64,000 nucleotides of DNA from Dasypus novemcinctus (Eukaryota; Chordata; Mammalia; Cingulata; Dasypodidae), in NCBI RefSeq assembly GCF_030445035.2, contig NC_080699.1:6448001-6512000 (forward strand). Reading direction: 5' to 3'. The notes beneath the pieces are model-generated. The model worked only from the letters and a program-made list of their open reading frames with translations. It did not search any database and was not told the DNA's origin. Positions 34,820 through 46,702 of the stretch are shown one piece after another (the stretch's first letter is position 1; every line of letters begins with the position of its first letter). The position numbers and the translations under genes were made by a program.

Positions 34820-35660
34820 TAATTAAATTATTGTAAATATAGTGAAATACTGCATGGCCATTTCAAATGACGTTTTTGAAAACTGTAAAAACATAGGAGA
34901 TGCTTTTGGTAAAATAGCAAGTAAAAAAGGAATTTACAAAATGTATCATACCTGGGAACTTTTTAATAGTTGAAAAAACATTATAAGGCTCTAAGGTGCA
35001 AAACTGTGTAGAATAAGCTATTGTTTATGTAAAAATGTGGAAAGTATACATACTCAAATTTGCTACAATATACATAAACTATCTCTGGAAGGTTATATAA
35101 AAAATTAAAACAGTAGTTATCTATTGGGGTTAAAAATAGAAGTGGGCAGGGAAGCAGATGTGGCTCAACTGATAGAGCATCTGTCTACCATATGGGAGGT
35201 CCAGGGTTCAAACCCAGGGCCTCCTGACCTGTGTAGTGAGCTGGCCCACGTGCAGTGTTGATGTGCACAGGGAGTGCCCTGCCACGCAGGGGTGCCCCCC
35301 ACGTAGGGGAGCCCCACGCGCAATGAGTGCGCCCCGTAAGGAGAGCTGCCCCACAGGAAAAAAGTGCAGCCTGCCCAGGAGTGTCACCACACACACGGAG
35401 AGCTGGCACAGCAAGATGACACAACCAAAAGAAACACAGATTCCCATGCTGCTGACAAGAATACAAGTGGACACAGAAAAATACACAGTGAATGGACACA
35501 GAGAGCAGACAACGGGGGGTGGGGGGTAAGGAAAAATAAATAAATAAAAAGTATGGAAGCGGGCAGATGGGTAAGAATTGGAAGAAAGACTAAGACTTTT
35601 CACTATATATCTTTTAGTATTTAATTTTGAACCATTTGAATGTATTATGCATTCAAGACA
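34820..35660 (+). mobile_element. Old LINE 3' end, split by a SINE
   Basis: The left part has 'aaactatctctggaaggttatataaaaaattaaaac' and 'agtagttatctattgggg'. The right part (after 35566) has 'gacttttcactatatatctttt' and 'ttttgaaccatttgaatgtatta'. Together they follow the order of a common old LINE 3' end (L1M-like). The SINE at 35150-35555 sits between the halves. Confidence 0.55.
35150..35555 (+). mobile_element. Full-length DAS SINE
   Basis: Head 'gtggctcaactgatagagc' with B box GGTTCAAACCC at 35205-35215, a CpG-rich body, and tail 'aaaataaataaataaaaa'. Duplication: gaagtgggcag (35139-35149) and gaagcgggcag (35556-35566), 10 of 11. It interrupts an old LINE 3' end. Confidence 0.93.
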
Positions 35661-35949
35661 TTAAATAGATCAATAGATAGGTTTATATATGCATGTGTGC
35701 ATAAATATAAACTGGAAAGAAATACACTGAGATGTAAGAGTGGTTGTCACTCTAATGACAAGTAGTTAATTTTCTTCTGTCTACATGTTTCATTCAAATT
35801 TTGTCTAATGAGTATATGTTCCTTTTATAATTAAAAAAATTAAGTCAAATAATTTTGCCTAGTTTTTTAACTAATCCCTTGTCAGATAAAGCTAGAGACA
35901 ATAAAATTCCAAGAACAAGGGGAAAAAAATCTATCATTCGTAGAGTTCC

Positions 35950-36330
35950 AAATAAGGGTCAGGACCCGAGCCAAGGATTTCACCTGCTTTTCCCTCGGGC
36001 ACGCCCAGCGCCAGGAGGGAGCCCACGCAGCGGGCACGCAGGTGAGGATCTGTCCGGGGTGGAAGGCAGCGACCCTCCAGCTCCCCCCCCCTCCCCGTGC
36101 GTGCGGGTCCCCTGGGAACCTTGTGGAAATGCAGGTTCCGGTTCAGAAGCCTGCGGGGGCCTGGGACTCGGCTTTTCCAGCAAGCTCCCAGGCGGTGGGG
36201 GCGCTGGGTCCACGAGCCCCGCCACCGTCCTCGCCGCTTCCAGCACAGCAGCCCGTCCCCACCTGCACGGCGGAGCCAAGCCCGCGAGTGGCCTTCGGCC
36301 CACGCAACCTGCAGAATGTCTGGCAATAGC
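35950..36330. other. GC-rich, CpG-containing patch
   Basis: Locally GC-rich with repeated CpG and open frames on both strands (up to about 169 codons), explained by the lack of AT-rich stop codons. I see no conserved protein motif. Part of it (36105-36225) looks like a DNA-transposon fossil. Confidence 0.45.
36105..36225 (+). mobile_element. Possible MER5-type hAT DNA transposon fossil
   Basis: 'gaaccttgtggaaatgcaggttccgg', 'gggggcctgggactcggc' and 'caagctcccaggcggtggggg' line up with the middle of MER5A-like elements (roughly 'aacttgttagaaatgcaaattc...aagccctccaggtgattctg'). The copy is diverged and GC-shifted. Confidence 0.45.
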
Positions 36331-37484
36331 CAGTTCTTTAATTTTAATTCATTGCCCCAATTAAAACTGGATAGATAGCAAACAAAACGTTGGCTGTCTC
36401 GCAGCCCACCTCTTCCTGCTCAGTCTCCGTATGAGGAGCGTGTGCGGGAGCAGCAGGCAGAGTGGAGAAGGAAGACTTGAGCGACGTGGTGGCTGAGCAG
36501 GCTGCCACACAGAAGCAAAACGAGCGGAAAGCTCGGCCCCAGGACAGCCGTGGGCGCAGCGAGAAATACAAGGAATTCTGATTTTAGGTTCCCCTCATAT
36601 GCCCAGGTCTCCTTTAGGCTCTTTGCCTGGACACCTGGGCTTCATACATGGGTCCCCAAAGAGCCACCTTTCCTGCGATTTCCAATGGCTTGTCATTTCA
36701 TGTCTTATTTTAGACCTGTTTTGTAAATAAAGCTGTTTCCCAAGGAAAGGAAAAAAAAAGTGTCCAGCTGTGGGTGTGCACTCCGCAGTTCTCTGCCATC
36801 CCCGCCTGGCCCAGCCCTGTACAGCTCCTGGTTTCTCTGGGCTGCAGCACCCCTCCTCCTCCGGAGCACACGCCAGTGAGTGGGGACACTTGGTAGCCCC
36901 AGCCAGTACTTGGTAGCAGGATTCCTTTGGACAAGTCACGCCAGCGTCCCAGACTTCCGATGCCTCATTTGTAACATGAGCCTGGTGGGGAGAGCATCCG
37001 GGCTTGACAGCGGAGGCTGATTGGACCAATGGGGCAAACTGCAGATGTCTGCCATGTTGGTGCTTTGTCCTAAGAGCCATGGGGACCTGGTGAGGAGTGG
37101 AAAAGAGGAGAAAAATACACAGCCGCGTGGCAGAGCTAGCACGACAAAGAGAAGAACCCACCTTTAGCGTAACGGTTGACCAAGTGACGTTTAACTATGA
37201 GCAGCCTCCAGAAGCAAGACAAATTTCAGTTCCTGTCACCAGCAGCAGAGAATCATTGCAATAAGCAAGGTCAGACGTCTGTTTACTCTTCAAACGCAGA
37301 GAGTTTAGCAAACAGAAGGTTGATTATAGGCCATTATGGAGTATCGGTTATTGCAAATATTTAAATTTTTATAGATATGTTTGGCTTTTATTATGCAACA
37401 CTTCCGAAACGGTGAACCAAACTCAGGGCTTTCATATTCTAAGACCTGTGATCAAAGCATACATGTGATTCTAATCAGCATTTC
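36331..37484. other. Unique DNA
   Basis: No gene or repeat identified. Minus-strand frame 36595-37161 (188 codons) has no recognisable domain. Confidence 0.35.
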
Positions 37485-37725
37485 CCTCTTGGAATTAACC
37501 ATTATTAGTATCATTTATTCACTGTCTGTTCTGCGCCAAGTGCTTTCCATGCCTTGTTTTGATTTCCTCTCACAGCAATACCAACAAGAGAGCTATTAGT
37601 CTCCCCATTTTCTTGATAAGAAAGCCGACTTAGTGAAGTTAATTAACTTGTCCGAGGTTATACAGGTGGCTGGACTGGACTTTGAACTCTGTTCCCTTTG
37701 ACTTCTTAGCTCTTGACCTCAGGCT
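37485..37725 (+). repeat. MIR SINE
   Basis: 'gcgccaagtgctttccatgcc', 'ctattagtctccccattttcttgataag', 'gaagttaattaacttgtccgaggttatacagg' and 'ggactttgaactctgttccctttgac' follow MIR sense order. Confidence 0.8.
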
Positions 37726-39359
37726 CACTTAAAGCAGAAACAAAGAAGCGTCGTGACCTTGCCAGTTGTTCTTCCCTGGGAATCCACTCAGCATCCACGC
37801 GGTAACCATTCCTCATGCATGGTGTATACGTTGAGTGATCTGGGGTCACCGTGTGTGTATGAGCTCCTTGGTGAGAAGAGGCACAACCGTGAATGGCATG
37901 TCATGTACCTTTAGGGTATTTGTCTAAGAGTGAATCATCCTGACTACAACTTACAGAGATTTTTAGATTATCAGATGGATGCAATTAAGATTTCAAGGAA
38001 TACCCAAATAAATGTTTGCTTTCATACATATGCTTTCGTACATAAAGTAGATATATGGTATCAACAGATGTATTCATTTCATGTGTGTGCTTCGTTTCAA
38101 GATTGTGCGCCTAGGTGTGGATCCTTTTTATTTTTTACTCTTTTTAAGTAAGGTCATAGACAAATGTATCTATGACTCTATTTCATAGGTACCATAGTGA
38201 CATCTTGTGGAATATGCGTGTTGAATTGTGTCTGTATGTTTCTGAGTATATCAAGACTACTTTTTCTAGTTACAAAATGTAAACTGTTGTCAGAGTCTGA
38301 ATTTGGCATGTTGACCACTGAAATATAGTTTGGTACTACACAAATTTAAGATGACAGGATTTAACATCAATATCAATAAAACGTTGAAAAATGATACAAA
38401 TTTTTGAATCATCAAACTGAGTTGTGGAGAAGTGATTCCGGTAGCACTACTGCAAGCGTTTTAAGTCAGTGTATTTTTTAAATAGTTAATGCCATTTTTG
38501 TTTTTAGAATATGAATGAAACAATTGTTTCTGGGAATTATTTTGGAATAATTTAATTTGAAAGTAGATAAATAATATTAATTTTCTACATGATAGAAACT
38601 GGTATTCCTCTAGGATATCTTTTTAAAGACTCATACAAACAAGATTAATAGCAGAAGATGGTTTACTGAATACAAAATAATAAACATTTATTGAGCACTC
38701 ACAATGTGCAAGGCATGATGAAGGCTTTTTTCCTTTCTTTTTTCTCAGTAAGACCTAAAGATTTGATCAGAGGGTGACAGCATGTTTGTTAACAAGGTCG
38801 GGGGGTTCTTAAATTCACATAGGGATGAGTTTTCTTATACTGCTTCTTGGAAGGCGGTATGTCTTAGAAAGGCAAGGGCCTTTGATATCAAACAGAAACT
38901 GAGTTTAAACCTTGTTTTTCTTTTCAACTTTCACTTACTTTTCTATTTACTAAGCTAGGTCCTCAGTAGACAGACAATTGTTTCATTATTCTCTATACCT
39001 TATGTATTCATTATAGTCATTATATGTGTGTGTCGGTAGATATGTGTATATATGTATATATATCTATTCTTTTACAGTTATTCTAATACTATGAGACATT
39101 TTTAAGGAATGTTACAATTAACTTGTATGGAACCAAGCAAATATTCTATTTTAGTTTTTTCTTTATATTTGATTTATCTGATAAATTAGAGCAGATGTGG
39201 TTGTTAATTGTGAAAAGGCGATAAATTCATTTTATTTGCACCCACTGATTATGTGCTTTCCATGTATCACCACGAGAGGGCATCTGGGGACTGCGCTAAG
39301 TGCAATGGAATGCTGTGACGAAACAAGCTTCCATTAAAGTAAGACTGCACCATCTTCCA
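37726..39359. other. Unique AT-rich DNA with one MIR scrap
   Basis: 38676-38725 ('ataaacatttattgagcactcac', 'aatgtgcaaggcatgatg') is a short MIR fragment. 39020-39062 is an imperfect TG/TA tract. Nothing else recognised. Confidence 0.4.
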
Positions 39360-39680
39360 TCAAAAATGCTAATTATTATGTTTTGTGGCATAGATATTCA
39401 AAAATTACTTGATGATAGTTTTATAATGAAGTTAGTAAATATGCCTAGCTTCCTATTAAAATGTTAAATTAAAACATTTCCTTTTCTTTACAATACAATG
39501 CAACAGCTAATTCTGTAATTAGAGTTAAATTTGCTAATGCCAACTATAATAATGGCAATTATGCATCAAATTGTATTTTCAACCGCACCTGCCTACATTT
39601 TAAAAGTTGGTATGCAATTACAAGCAAATTATTTAACATCTGAAAAAGAATGCCCAATTAACTAGGAAAAACTGTGGTCC
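39360..39680. promoter_or_regulatory. Candidate AT-rich conserved regulatory element
   Basis: Dense TAAT/ATTA cores, including a palindromic pair CTAATT-ctgt-AATTAG at 39507-39522, a TATGCATCAAAT octamer-like word near 39561, and a CACCTG E-box near 39587. No repeat landmark is visible. This resembles the make-up of vertebrate homeodomain-bound enhancers. Evidence is compositional only. Confidence 0.3.
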
Positions 39681-39719
39681 CACTTGTTATAAATCCCTAG
39701 AGAGTAATAAATGTTTAGC

Positions 39720-40120
39720 ATATGTCACCCAGCTACCATCTCTTGAGTGCCTACTGTGTGTCAGGATTCACTGCCAAGGAGCTGCAGGGTGTAACAGCAG
39801 AGGCCGGAGACGTTTGCATGTGGGCTGCACAGCACAAGGTGGGAATACAGGCAAGGAGAGCGAGCCAGCCCTCCCCGCAGCTTCCTTTTCCCGGTTGGTG
39901 GGGGCCTGTCTTGACGGGGCTGAGAGCTACAGCAGGAAGGGTAAGTGCTGCCTTATCAACATGGTTTCAAATCCCATTCCACCCTCTGACTGTGACTGGA
40001 GGCAAGTTACGTGGCCTCTCCAAGCTTTGCTTTCCTCTCCATAAAGCAGTGATGATCATACAGCCTACCACAGAGAACTGCTGTGAGGGCCAAAGACAAA
40101 ATCCATGAACGTGAGTGCGC
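39720..40120 (+). repeat. MIR pieces
   Basis: 39722-39770 ('ctcttgagtgcctactgtgtgtcagg') matches the MIR 3' core. 39960-40115 ('tttcaaatcccattccaccctctgactgtgactggaggcaag', 'cataaagcagtgatgatc', 'ctgtgagggcc') matches the MIR 5' core. They are two separate fragments with about 190 unassigned bases between them. Confidence 0.55.
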
Positions 40121-41819
40121 GTGGTCTGTGGCTGCCGTTGCTGCTATCACCACTTTCCTGGGCAATAGTCTAGAGCACATCCTCCGTGCGCCCGGCTGTG
40201 GCCACCGAGGCGGCACAGCGAGCCTCTGCTCTCCTTGTGTCCTGGGAGATGAGATCCGGCAGGGACTCCGGGATGGTCTCCTGGGATAGAGAAGGCTCCA
40301 CGGTCACCCACAGGAACTTGGCCCCTCGCCCTTGGCCACTCCAACCAGAAATTCCTGAGCTTCTCCTCATTGCTGGATGCGTCCTGTCTTTCTTTGGTGG
40401 TTGTTGGAATATGAGAGTGGAGTGATCATTTTTCTCTGATGAGCATGGCATTCAAAAACGAGATGTGCTCATTTTATTTCTGGGGGCTAGTCTGCACGAA
40501 TCTCTACCGCAGCATCACACCTCCGTCTTGATTTCCTTAAAAAATCTATTTATTTAGAGGGTTGGACTGACTGAGATTCCCAAATCATATTGTGTTTTTA
40601 TTTTCTTAATCATCTTATTTTTATTACATTTGCTCAGAGCTGGAAAGGCAACCACAAAATCAAAACCAGACAGGAAAAAACCAAGCCACGGGAAAACTAA
40701 ATGCTGATTACTAATACTATTTAGATCATATTTTATCAATCTGTGATCCAAGTAATGATGAGCGCATACTTTGATAAGAGTATAATATATCAAACCAAAC
40801 AGCTCTCCCTAATAGCACGGATATTTGTGTCATGACAGAAGATGAAATAATTCAGCAAATTGAGGCGGGGAGCTTAGAGACGTTCTCCTCCCAGCGTCAG
40901 CATCGTGAGCTGTAGTAAATCAGCAGGTCTGCCTGTAGAGCCACCAAACACATTCCTCCTTCAGCACCCCCCAGTGGCAACGGACTTATTGGAAAGTCTG
41001 ATTTTCTTTTTTCCTCAGTTGACAGATCCTGGCTATATTGGGAAAGCGGAAAAAAAAATCCGGAGTAAGTTTTGTGCTTTATCGGTGTGGAGATGAAGGA
41101 CAGACCTTCCTTTAAGTGGAAGCCACATGGAGACCTTAAAATTAGGATTGCCTGTCGGCTCTCTGCTGTGCTGTATACCATCCCAGCCCATCTTTTTTCA
41201 GATTAGATGTAAGGGTTTTCGACACTCCTTTCCTGATCAGATCGATTTGTTTTCAGCTGCTACACGCCAAGTCGATCAAACAACTTCTTCGGCAAAATAA
41301 ACTGTTCGCAAGGAGACTGTGGGTTGTGCACAGAAGCAGAGGGAAACGGGGGAGGGAGGAAAGAGGGAGCGAGCGCCATTTGATGATTTATTCTGTTGTT
41401 TATTTTTCCCCTATAAATACGGTTGTAGCTAAGACTCTGTCTCAGTGTCTAAACCAGCTTTTCACCGGCAGTTTTATTTTAGTCATCCACATCAGGAATT
41501 CGTTTTTGGCAAGGGTTGAACACACAGCTCCGGTGGAGACAGGCTGCGAGGGAGCCACCAATGCCTTCTGCCCATGGCGGTAATTAGGATGAACGGCTCT
41601 GGGTAGAAAGGCCATCGAGCTGCAGCGTTTTCCCTGTTCCTCCAGGGATAAGGAGAGAGCCATGGGAGGAGTGGCCCTGGCCACCTGCCCAGAGCGAGCA
41701 CTGGGGCAGCCACCATGTCCTGGGCACAGCACTGGGAGCCTGGCCTGGCTGCTGTAGAACCATGAGGCACCAAGCGTCACACGCCACCTCTGTGGTGGCC
41801 TCCAGGCTCAGCCTCTCTG
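40121..41819. other. Unique DNA
   Basis: No gene or repeat recognised. AT-rich near 40560-40800 and more GC-rich near 40150-40400 and 41500-41800. Confidence 0.35.
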
Positions 41820-41902
41820 TAAGCGCTTCTTTTACCTACTTCCCTCTCTAGAAGTTTTATTCCTTTAAGTGCTTCTTTTACCCACTTCCCTCTCTAGAAG
41901 TT
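41820..41902. repeat. 46-bp imperfect tandem duplication
   Basis: 'taagcgcttcttttacctac...ctctagaagtt' (from 41820) repeats as 'taagtgcttcttttacccac...ctctagaagtt' (from 41866) with two substitutions. Confidence 0.85.
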
Positions 41903-42017
41903 CCTTGGATATTGCACAGTCTTTTCCTCTGGTCCTCAAGGTCCAGCACCAGAGATTTAGGATTGGGTCCTTTCTCTCTCTCTCTCTCTTTTTAAAGAAG
42001 GAATGACATTTTTGGGT

Positions 42018-42396
42018 TTTTTTAAAGATTAATTTTATTTCTTTATTCCACCCCTGTGCCGCTTGTGCTCACTGTCTTCTCTCTGTGTCCATTTGCTGCA
42101 CGGTCTTCTTTGTCTGCTTGTCTTCTCTTCTCGCCTTCTCTTTAGGAGGCACCGGGAACCGATCCAGGGAACTTCCAACGAGGGAGAGAGGCGCCCGATT
42201 GCTTGAGCCACCTCCGCTCCCTGGTTTGTTGTAGCTCTCACTGTCCTTTCCTCTGTGTCTCTTTTTGGTTGTGTCATCTTGCTGCCTCTGCTCTCTGCAT
42301 GGGCCAGCTCGCCTTCACCAGGAGGCCCCAGGAACCGAACCCTGGACCTCCCATATGGTAGATGGGAGCCCAGTCGCTTGAGCCGCATCCACTCCC
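42018..42396 (-). mobile_element. Dimeric DAS-type SINE, antisense
   Basis: There are two tRNA-like heads in the same orientation. The first ends near 42221 ('gcttgagccacctccgctccc'), the second near 42396 ('gcttgagccgcatccactccc'). Each is preceded (plus strand) by its 'aggaggc' junction. The T-rich tail is at 42020-42045. tcctttctctctc (41968-41980) and tcctttctccctt (42397-42409) may be the duplication, but the area is a TC-repeat, so this is uncertain. The same head-linker-head plan appears at 58737 and 62500. Confidence 0.85.
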
Positions 42397-42789
42397 TCCT
42401 TTCTCCCTTTAACTGCAGAATGCTTCTTTCTGGGTATTTCTGTTTGACCAAGATTTAAGAGTAAATGATTCCAAAACTTCATTATACAATCATCCTCCCC
42501 TTACTCCAGCAGCCCTCACCTCACCTGACCACTCACCCCCACCCAGCTGCTCAGGACTCCCGCCTTCTTCCCTACACAGCCTTAGTTAAAGTGACACGCC
42601 CCTCAGGCAGCGGAGCGCATCAGTCATGAGTGAACACCTCCCTCATATCAGGCAAGGCTTTACACACTTTGGCATTGATTGGCATCCTTTGCTGAATATC
42701 TATTTTATAGAGTAAAAGAACTGAATTTGAGACCGGGGGATGGGACTCAAGGGGGCAGGGGAGAGAAAAGGCATGGATCTCCTGAAATC

Positions 42790-42859
<70 letters not shown>

Positions 42860-44819
42860 CTATCATGGTGTATAGAAAAAGGATTCCAAATACAAGACAT
42901 GTTCCAGCTCCATGGAGTGTAAGGAAAGAAACACATATAATATCTCAACTAATACTAAATATGCTCCTTCCTACTTCTATTCCCAAAATCCTGTTTTTAT
43001 ATAAGATATTTAAAGTATATAATTTAAACATTATTAAGTGTTGTTATACTTGAGCCTGATAACTGTTAAAAAAGAAGTTCCAGAATGCAGCTTTGACTTT
43101 ACTATTTCTGAAAAAGTTGTTTTAAATAGTACTAACAAAGATGGTACAGCATCAAATTGCCTCGAATAACTGTGTCAGAAGGAATGGTATATATAGCATC
43201 AGACCTTTGAATCATCAAAAATCCCATCATCTCATTATGATGTCAGATTTGGAGGACAGAAATGATGCAGTTATTAAAATACTAATTCATTCAGGAAAAA
43301 AAAATGAATCAAGACCTACCTTTGTTCTAAGGATGTTTTTCTAGTTTCATGTCAAGTGACAGAGTCAGAGGGTAACATGCCTTTTCTTTTGAGCCAAAAC
43401 TATTGTTTTAGTTGGACTGGCCTCACAGGTTCGCCGGATTTGTGCACGGCAGTGTTCTCAGTGCTGTGTGGAGCTCCAGCCTGACCTGCGGACCAGGATT
43501 CCGGAACCTACTGTCCAGAGCACTTCCTTGAAGGTGAAATTGAGGTGACCCAAAAGTAGAACTATTTCCCAATCAAGCACGCCGCCATATCATATTCCTT
43601 TGTCTGGCCTCCTTCCTGAAAAAAAAAATGTTTGACGCCTGCTTGGAGATGTCAGAAAAAGCATCCTGGATGAGTCAAAGTTTGATCTTGGACTTGAGGC
43701 ATGAGTAACCTCTTTTTTGTGTGTGGTGGTGGTTCCACTGGGGAACGAGTAACTTCTTGAGCAGCCTTGGTTCTAAGGTGAAATTCTCTTTATCTCCACT
43801 CTATCCAGTTCCAATTCTCCGGGGACCCTGGACGTTTCCCTGCCACACTGCATTGAGAACCCTGAGGGCAGACCACGCCAGGCTCCTGGGGGTCCCTTAC
43901 CCATTGGTGCTCAGCCCGCAGTCCTCCTGGACTTCTAGGCCTAGCGGCCTCACCCGTGCCTGCCGTTCCAGCAATCCTAGAACACGTAAATCACCACCAA
44001 ATGCAAGCTCCGGGCCGCTCCTCCTCTGCCCTTACTGCCCTGTGCTTCCACTCTCTTGAACGTTCCCTCCCCTGCCCTCTTGGCTCCTCCACCGTTCCCG
44101 TGCATCTCCTGGAACCCTCATTTCCTTGTACGTAAACTCATCTACAACCTCAACTCTGCACAAACTGTTCTCTTTCCTTCTTCTCCTCTCTAAAAACTGA
44201 TCCTGGACACCTGGTTTAGGCGACAGCAAGTAGCTTCCCTCCTTCCCCACGTTGCCCAAACCCTTCCTGCACTCTCAAGGCCACCCCCAGCTCCTCCACT
44301 GTGGTCACTCTATAAACTCCCAAATTTGAGTCAACCTGACCAGCTGTCTTCTCTAATCTTGCAACTGCTGAATGTGGCTGGAGAAAATTACCCAGCTATT
44401 TAGGTAGGCACCATTATGAAATCAAGGTGTCTAGCCCCAGTTTCTCCAGCCTTCCAACTTAACTGTTCTTCTCAAGCTCCTTTCTCCCCCGTCTCAGATT
44501 ACCTTGATCTCCTAATACACTGAGGAAGGCCAAGGGTGCGGGTGCACATCCCCGCCTATTTGAGCCACATTGCCACATGTTGGCAGCAGAACCCCTTTTC
44601 ATCACCCTTGCTCAAGGGTGTCCTTTGTGCTCTGGAAGAATCCATTTCCCTGTTCTCTGATCTCCTCCCCACCTATCACCTCAGAGACTGCACTGTTGCT
44701 TACCCAACTCTTACAGCTGTAACCACTCTCTCTCAATTGGCTCTCTTATGCCAGCTCAAGAATATATTCTAGTCTACAGGGTTTTTTTCTGAGGGGACGG
44801 CTCACAACTCTTAATATCT
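42397..44819. other. Mostly unassigned; possibly old L2 in the right half
   Basis: 42397-43700 is unique except for the microsatellite. 43790-44780 is pyrimidine-rich with wording reminiscent of L2, but too diverged for a firm call. No gene identified. Confidence 0.35.
42790..42858. repeat. (GT)n(GA)n compound microsatellite
   Basis: About nine GT units (42790-42807) followed by about 25 GA units with one interruption. It is a good candidate for length polymorphism. Confidence 0.95.
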
Positions 44820-45165
44820 TTATATGGTTCTTCCTCTAGCTGACATTTTTTTATCCCTTCAAACAGAACTTCTTGAAAGAGTAGATTTCTGCTTATTGTC
44901 TCCATGTCCTAACTTTTCTTCATTCCTTAACCTGCTGCAAACCACATCTTGCCCCAGTACCCCACCGACACTGCCCTCAGTCAAGCATCTCTGTTGCTAA
45001 TAGTGAGGCATTTTCTGAGTCAACTCATTGGACCTCTCCAACTTAAGAGGCTGTTTTCCACTCCCTTTTCCTTGATGTTGCTCTGCTCTTGTCTGTACCC
45101 TCCAGCCCATCCTTTTCAACCTCCTTCACGGGCTGCTATTTTTCTACTCACTTCTTAAATGTTGG
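44820..45165 (+). mobile_element. L2 LINE fragment, sense
   Basis: 'gacactgccctcagtcaagcatc', 'cttaagaggctgttttccactcc' and 'cttgatgttgctctgctcttg' follow, with divergence, the order of the L2 reverse-transcriptase region. No open frame persists. Confidence 0.55.
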
Positions 45166-45769
45166 TATTTCCAAGGTCAGTGCCCCCCAATCTTTTTTTC
45201 ATCTCATAGTTCTTGCATACACAGTGAAACTTTTTGTATGACATACTGGGATAAACCAGACAATGTTTGGAGGTGTCTAAATGATGCTGGATGGAAAAAA
45301 TCATTATCTTCTCTTTATATTGAATGGTAAGAAAAATAAAAAGAACTATAAAAGGTATTAAATAATGAATTCGTTTGATTTTTTTAAAAAATTTTTTTAT
45401 TCCCAAAATGGTTACCCACAATTTCTTGTCAACACTTCATAATGATAATATCTTCAAACTCTTGATACCATTTACAAGAAACTTTGGTATCACAAGTAGG
45501 GGATGAAAATGTTTTAAGACATTTTTACTCCCATTCAAACCTTTAGAAGAGTTGACATTGTATTTCCAGGATGCAATAACCCCTCTGGGCCCTCCCTGTC
45601 CCTCACCATCTGCATCTGGTCAGTCATCAAGTGTTATCTATTTTGTTCTCAACTTTATACTTCCTGCTCTTCCAGCTCTCAAAATGCCTCTCCTGGATCA
45701 CTGAAACATTCTCCAAAGTGACCCCACTATTTCCAGACCCCACTATTTCCAGACCTCCAGGGGCTGCTT
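45166..45769. other. Unassigned stretch with a 17-bp tandem
   Basis: No gene. 'cccactatttccagac' is repeated near 45722-45755 (period 17, two copies). Confidence 0.4.
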
Positions 45770-46200
45770 TCTCTAGATTGCCACCATAGTGACTCTTCTA
45801 AAATGCCATCTGACCATGTGACCCCTGGCTTAGGCCTTTAGTGACCCCCTGTTACCTGCAGCACAAAGCCAAGGCCCTCGGCATGAAGCACGGAGCCCAC
45901 CTGAGCCGGCCCTTCAGCCCTCTCCCACCCCATCTCCCACCACACGTGCCCTCCTCTACCGTGGGTGTGGTGCCCTTTCTTGCACACACCTGCTCTCGTC
46001 TCCAGGCCTTGGCCCGTGGTGTCCTCGGCCCAGGACACCCTTCCCCTCCGACCCGCTCCGCTCCTCACTGGAGTGACCTCTAGCTGCCCTTCCACACTTA
46101 AATCAACGGCCACCTCTTCCGGGACGTCTTTCCCGATCCTTCCAGTCTCAGTCCCCTGACCTGGAAGCACCCATTACACGCCGTCCCTGCTTGGTTCTAA
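45770..46200 (+). mobile_element. L2 LINE 3' end, sense
   Basis: 'cttctaaaatgccatctgaccatgtgacc', 'cctttagtgaccccctgttacctgcagcacaaagccaaggccctc' and 'ccacctcttccgggacgtctttcccgatcc' are the typical order of the L2 C-terminal and 3' end region. Several CpG-rich changes are seen. Confidence 0.75.
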
Positions 46201-46398
46201 GTTTTATTGTAGCACCTGCTTTCCTGCACACGTCTGAGGAGATCGTAACGACACACACCTGGGCACATGGGTCTGACCGCCCGGGCTCTACAGCCCAGTG
46301 CAGGCCTCAGGGTTATGGAGAAGGAGAAGAGCAGGAAGCTCTTTGCTCCGGCATGGGAGCAAGTGCGGCGGCTTGCTCGGTCGGTGGCGGTGGGGTCT

Positions 46399-46490
46399 GG
46401 CTGCGGACGAGGGGTCGGTCCGGCTTGGGACGAGGGGTCGGTCCGGCAGCAGACGAGGGGTCGGTCCGGCAGCAGACGAGGGGTCGGTCT
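46399..46490. repeat. Four-copy 23-bp tandem repeat in the LTR U5
   Basis: The unit carrying gacgaggggtcggtcc is repeated four times with period 23 (46399-46490). The last two copies are identical except for the final base. It lies in what would be the U5 part of the antisense LTR, near its end. Confidence 0.93.
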
Positions 46491-46673
46491 CACAGGGGTT
46501 GCGCGATTTGGCTGACGGGGTCGCCCGGCGAAGCCGGTGATGAAGGGGTCGCCCAGAGAAGCAGGCGACGAACTGGGAACAAGGGAGTCCAGGCCCTTGT
46601 TGGGGGCTCTCAGGACTGGAGGGCGCATGGCAGAAGAACTACCGCGGAGACAAGGTAAACACGCAAGTCCAAC

Positions 46674-46702
46674 TTTATTGAGGGAGAGGCAACAGTTTTA
46701 TA
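46674..46702 (-). promoter_or_regulatory. LTR TATA box and poly(A) signal
   Basis: TATAAAA (plus ttttata, 46696-46702) and AATAAA (plus tttatt, 46674-46679) of the antisense LTR. They are only about 17 bases apart, so the R region must be very short. Confidence 0.7.

Noticed and set aside
35855..36364. 169-codon frame in GC-rich patch
   Set aside because: Composition explains it. Similar-length frames exist on both strands, and part overlaps a transposon fossil.
36595..37161. 188-codon minus-strand frame
   Set aside because: No domain recognised, low-complexity cysteine and proline mix, and no support from flanking splice or promoter features.
42700..42948. Frames encoding SLSLSL or ERERER runs
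   Set aside because: Translation of the GT/GA microsatellite.
46191..46658. 155-codon plus-strand frame with repeated residues
   Set aside because: Its repeated segment is the 23-bp tandem repeat of the antisense LTR, so it is a chance frame.
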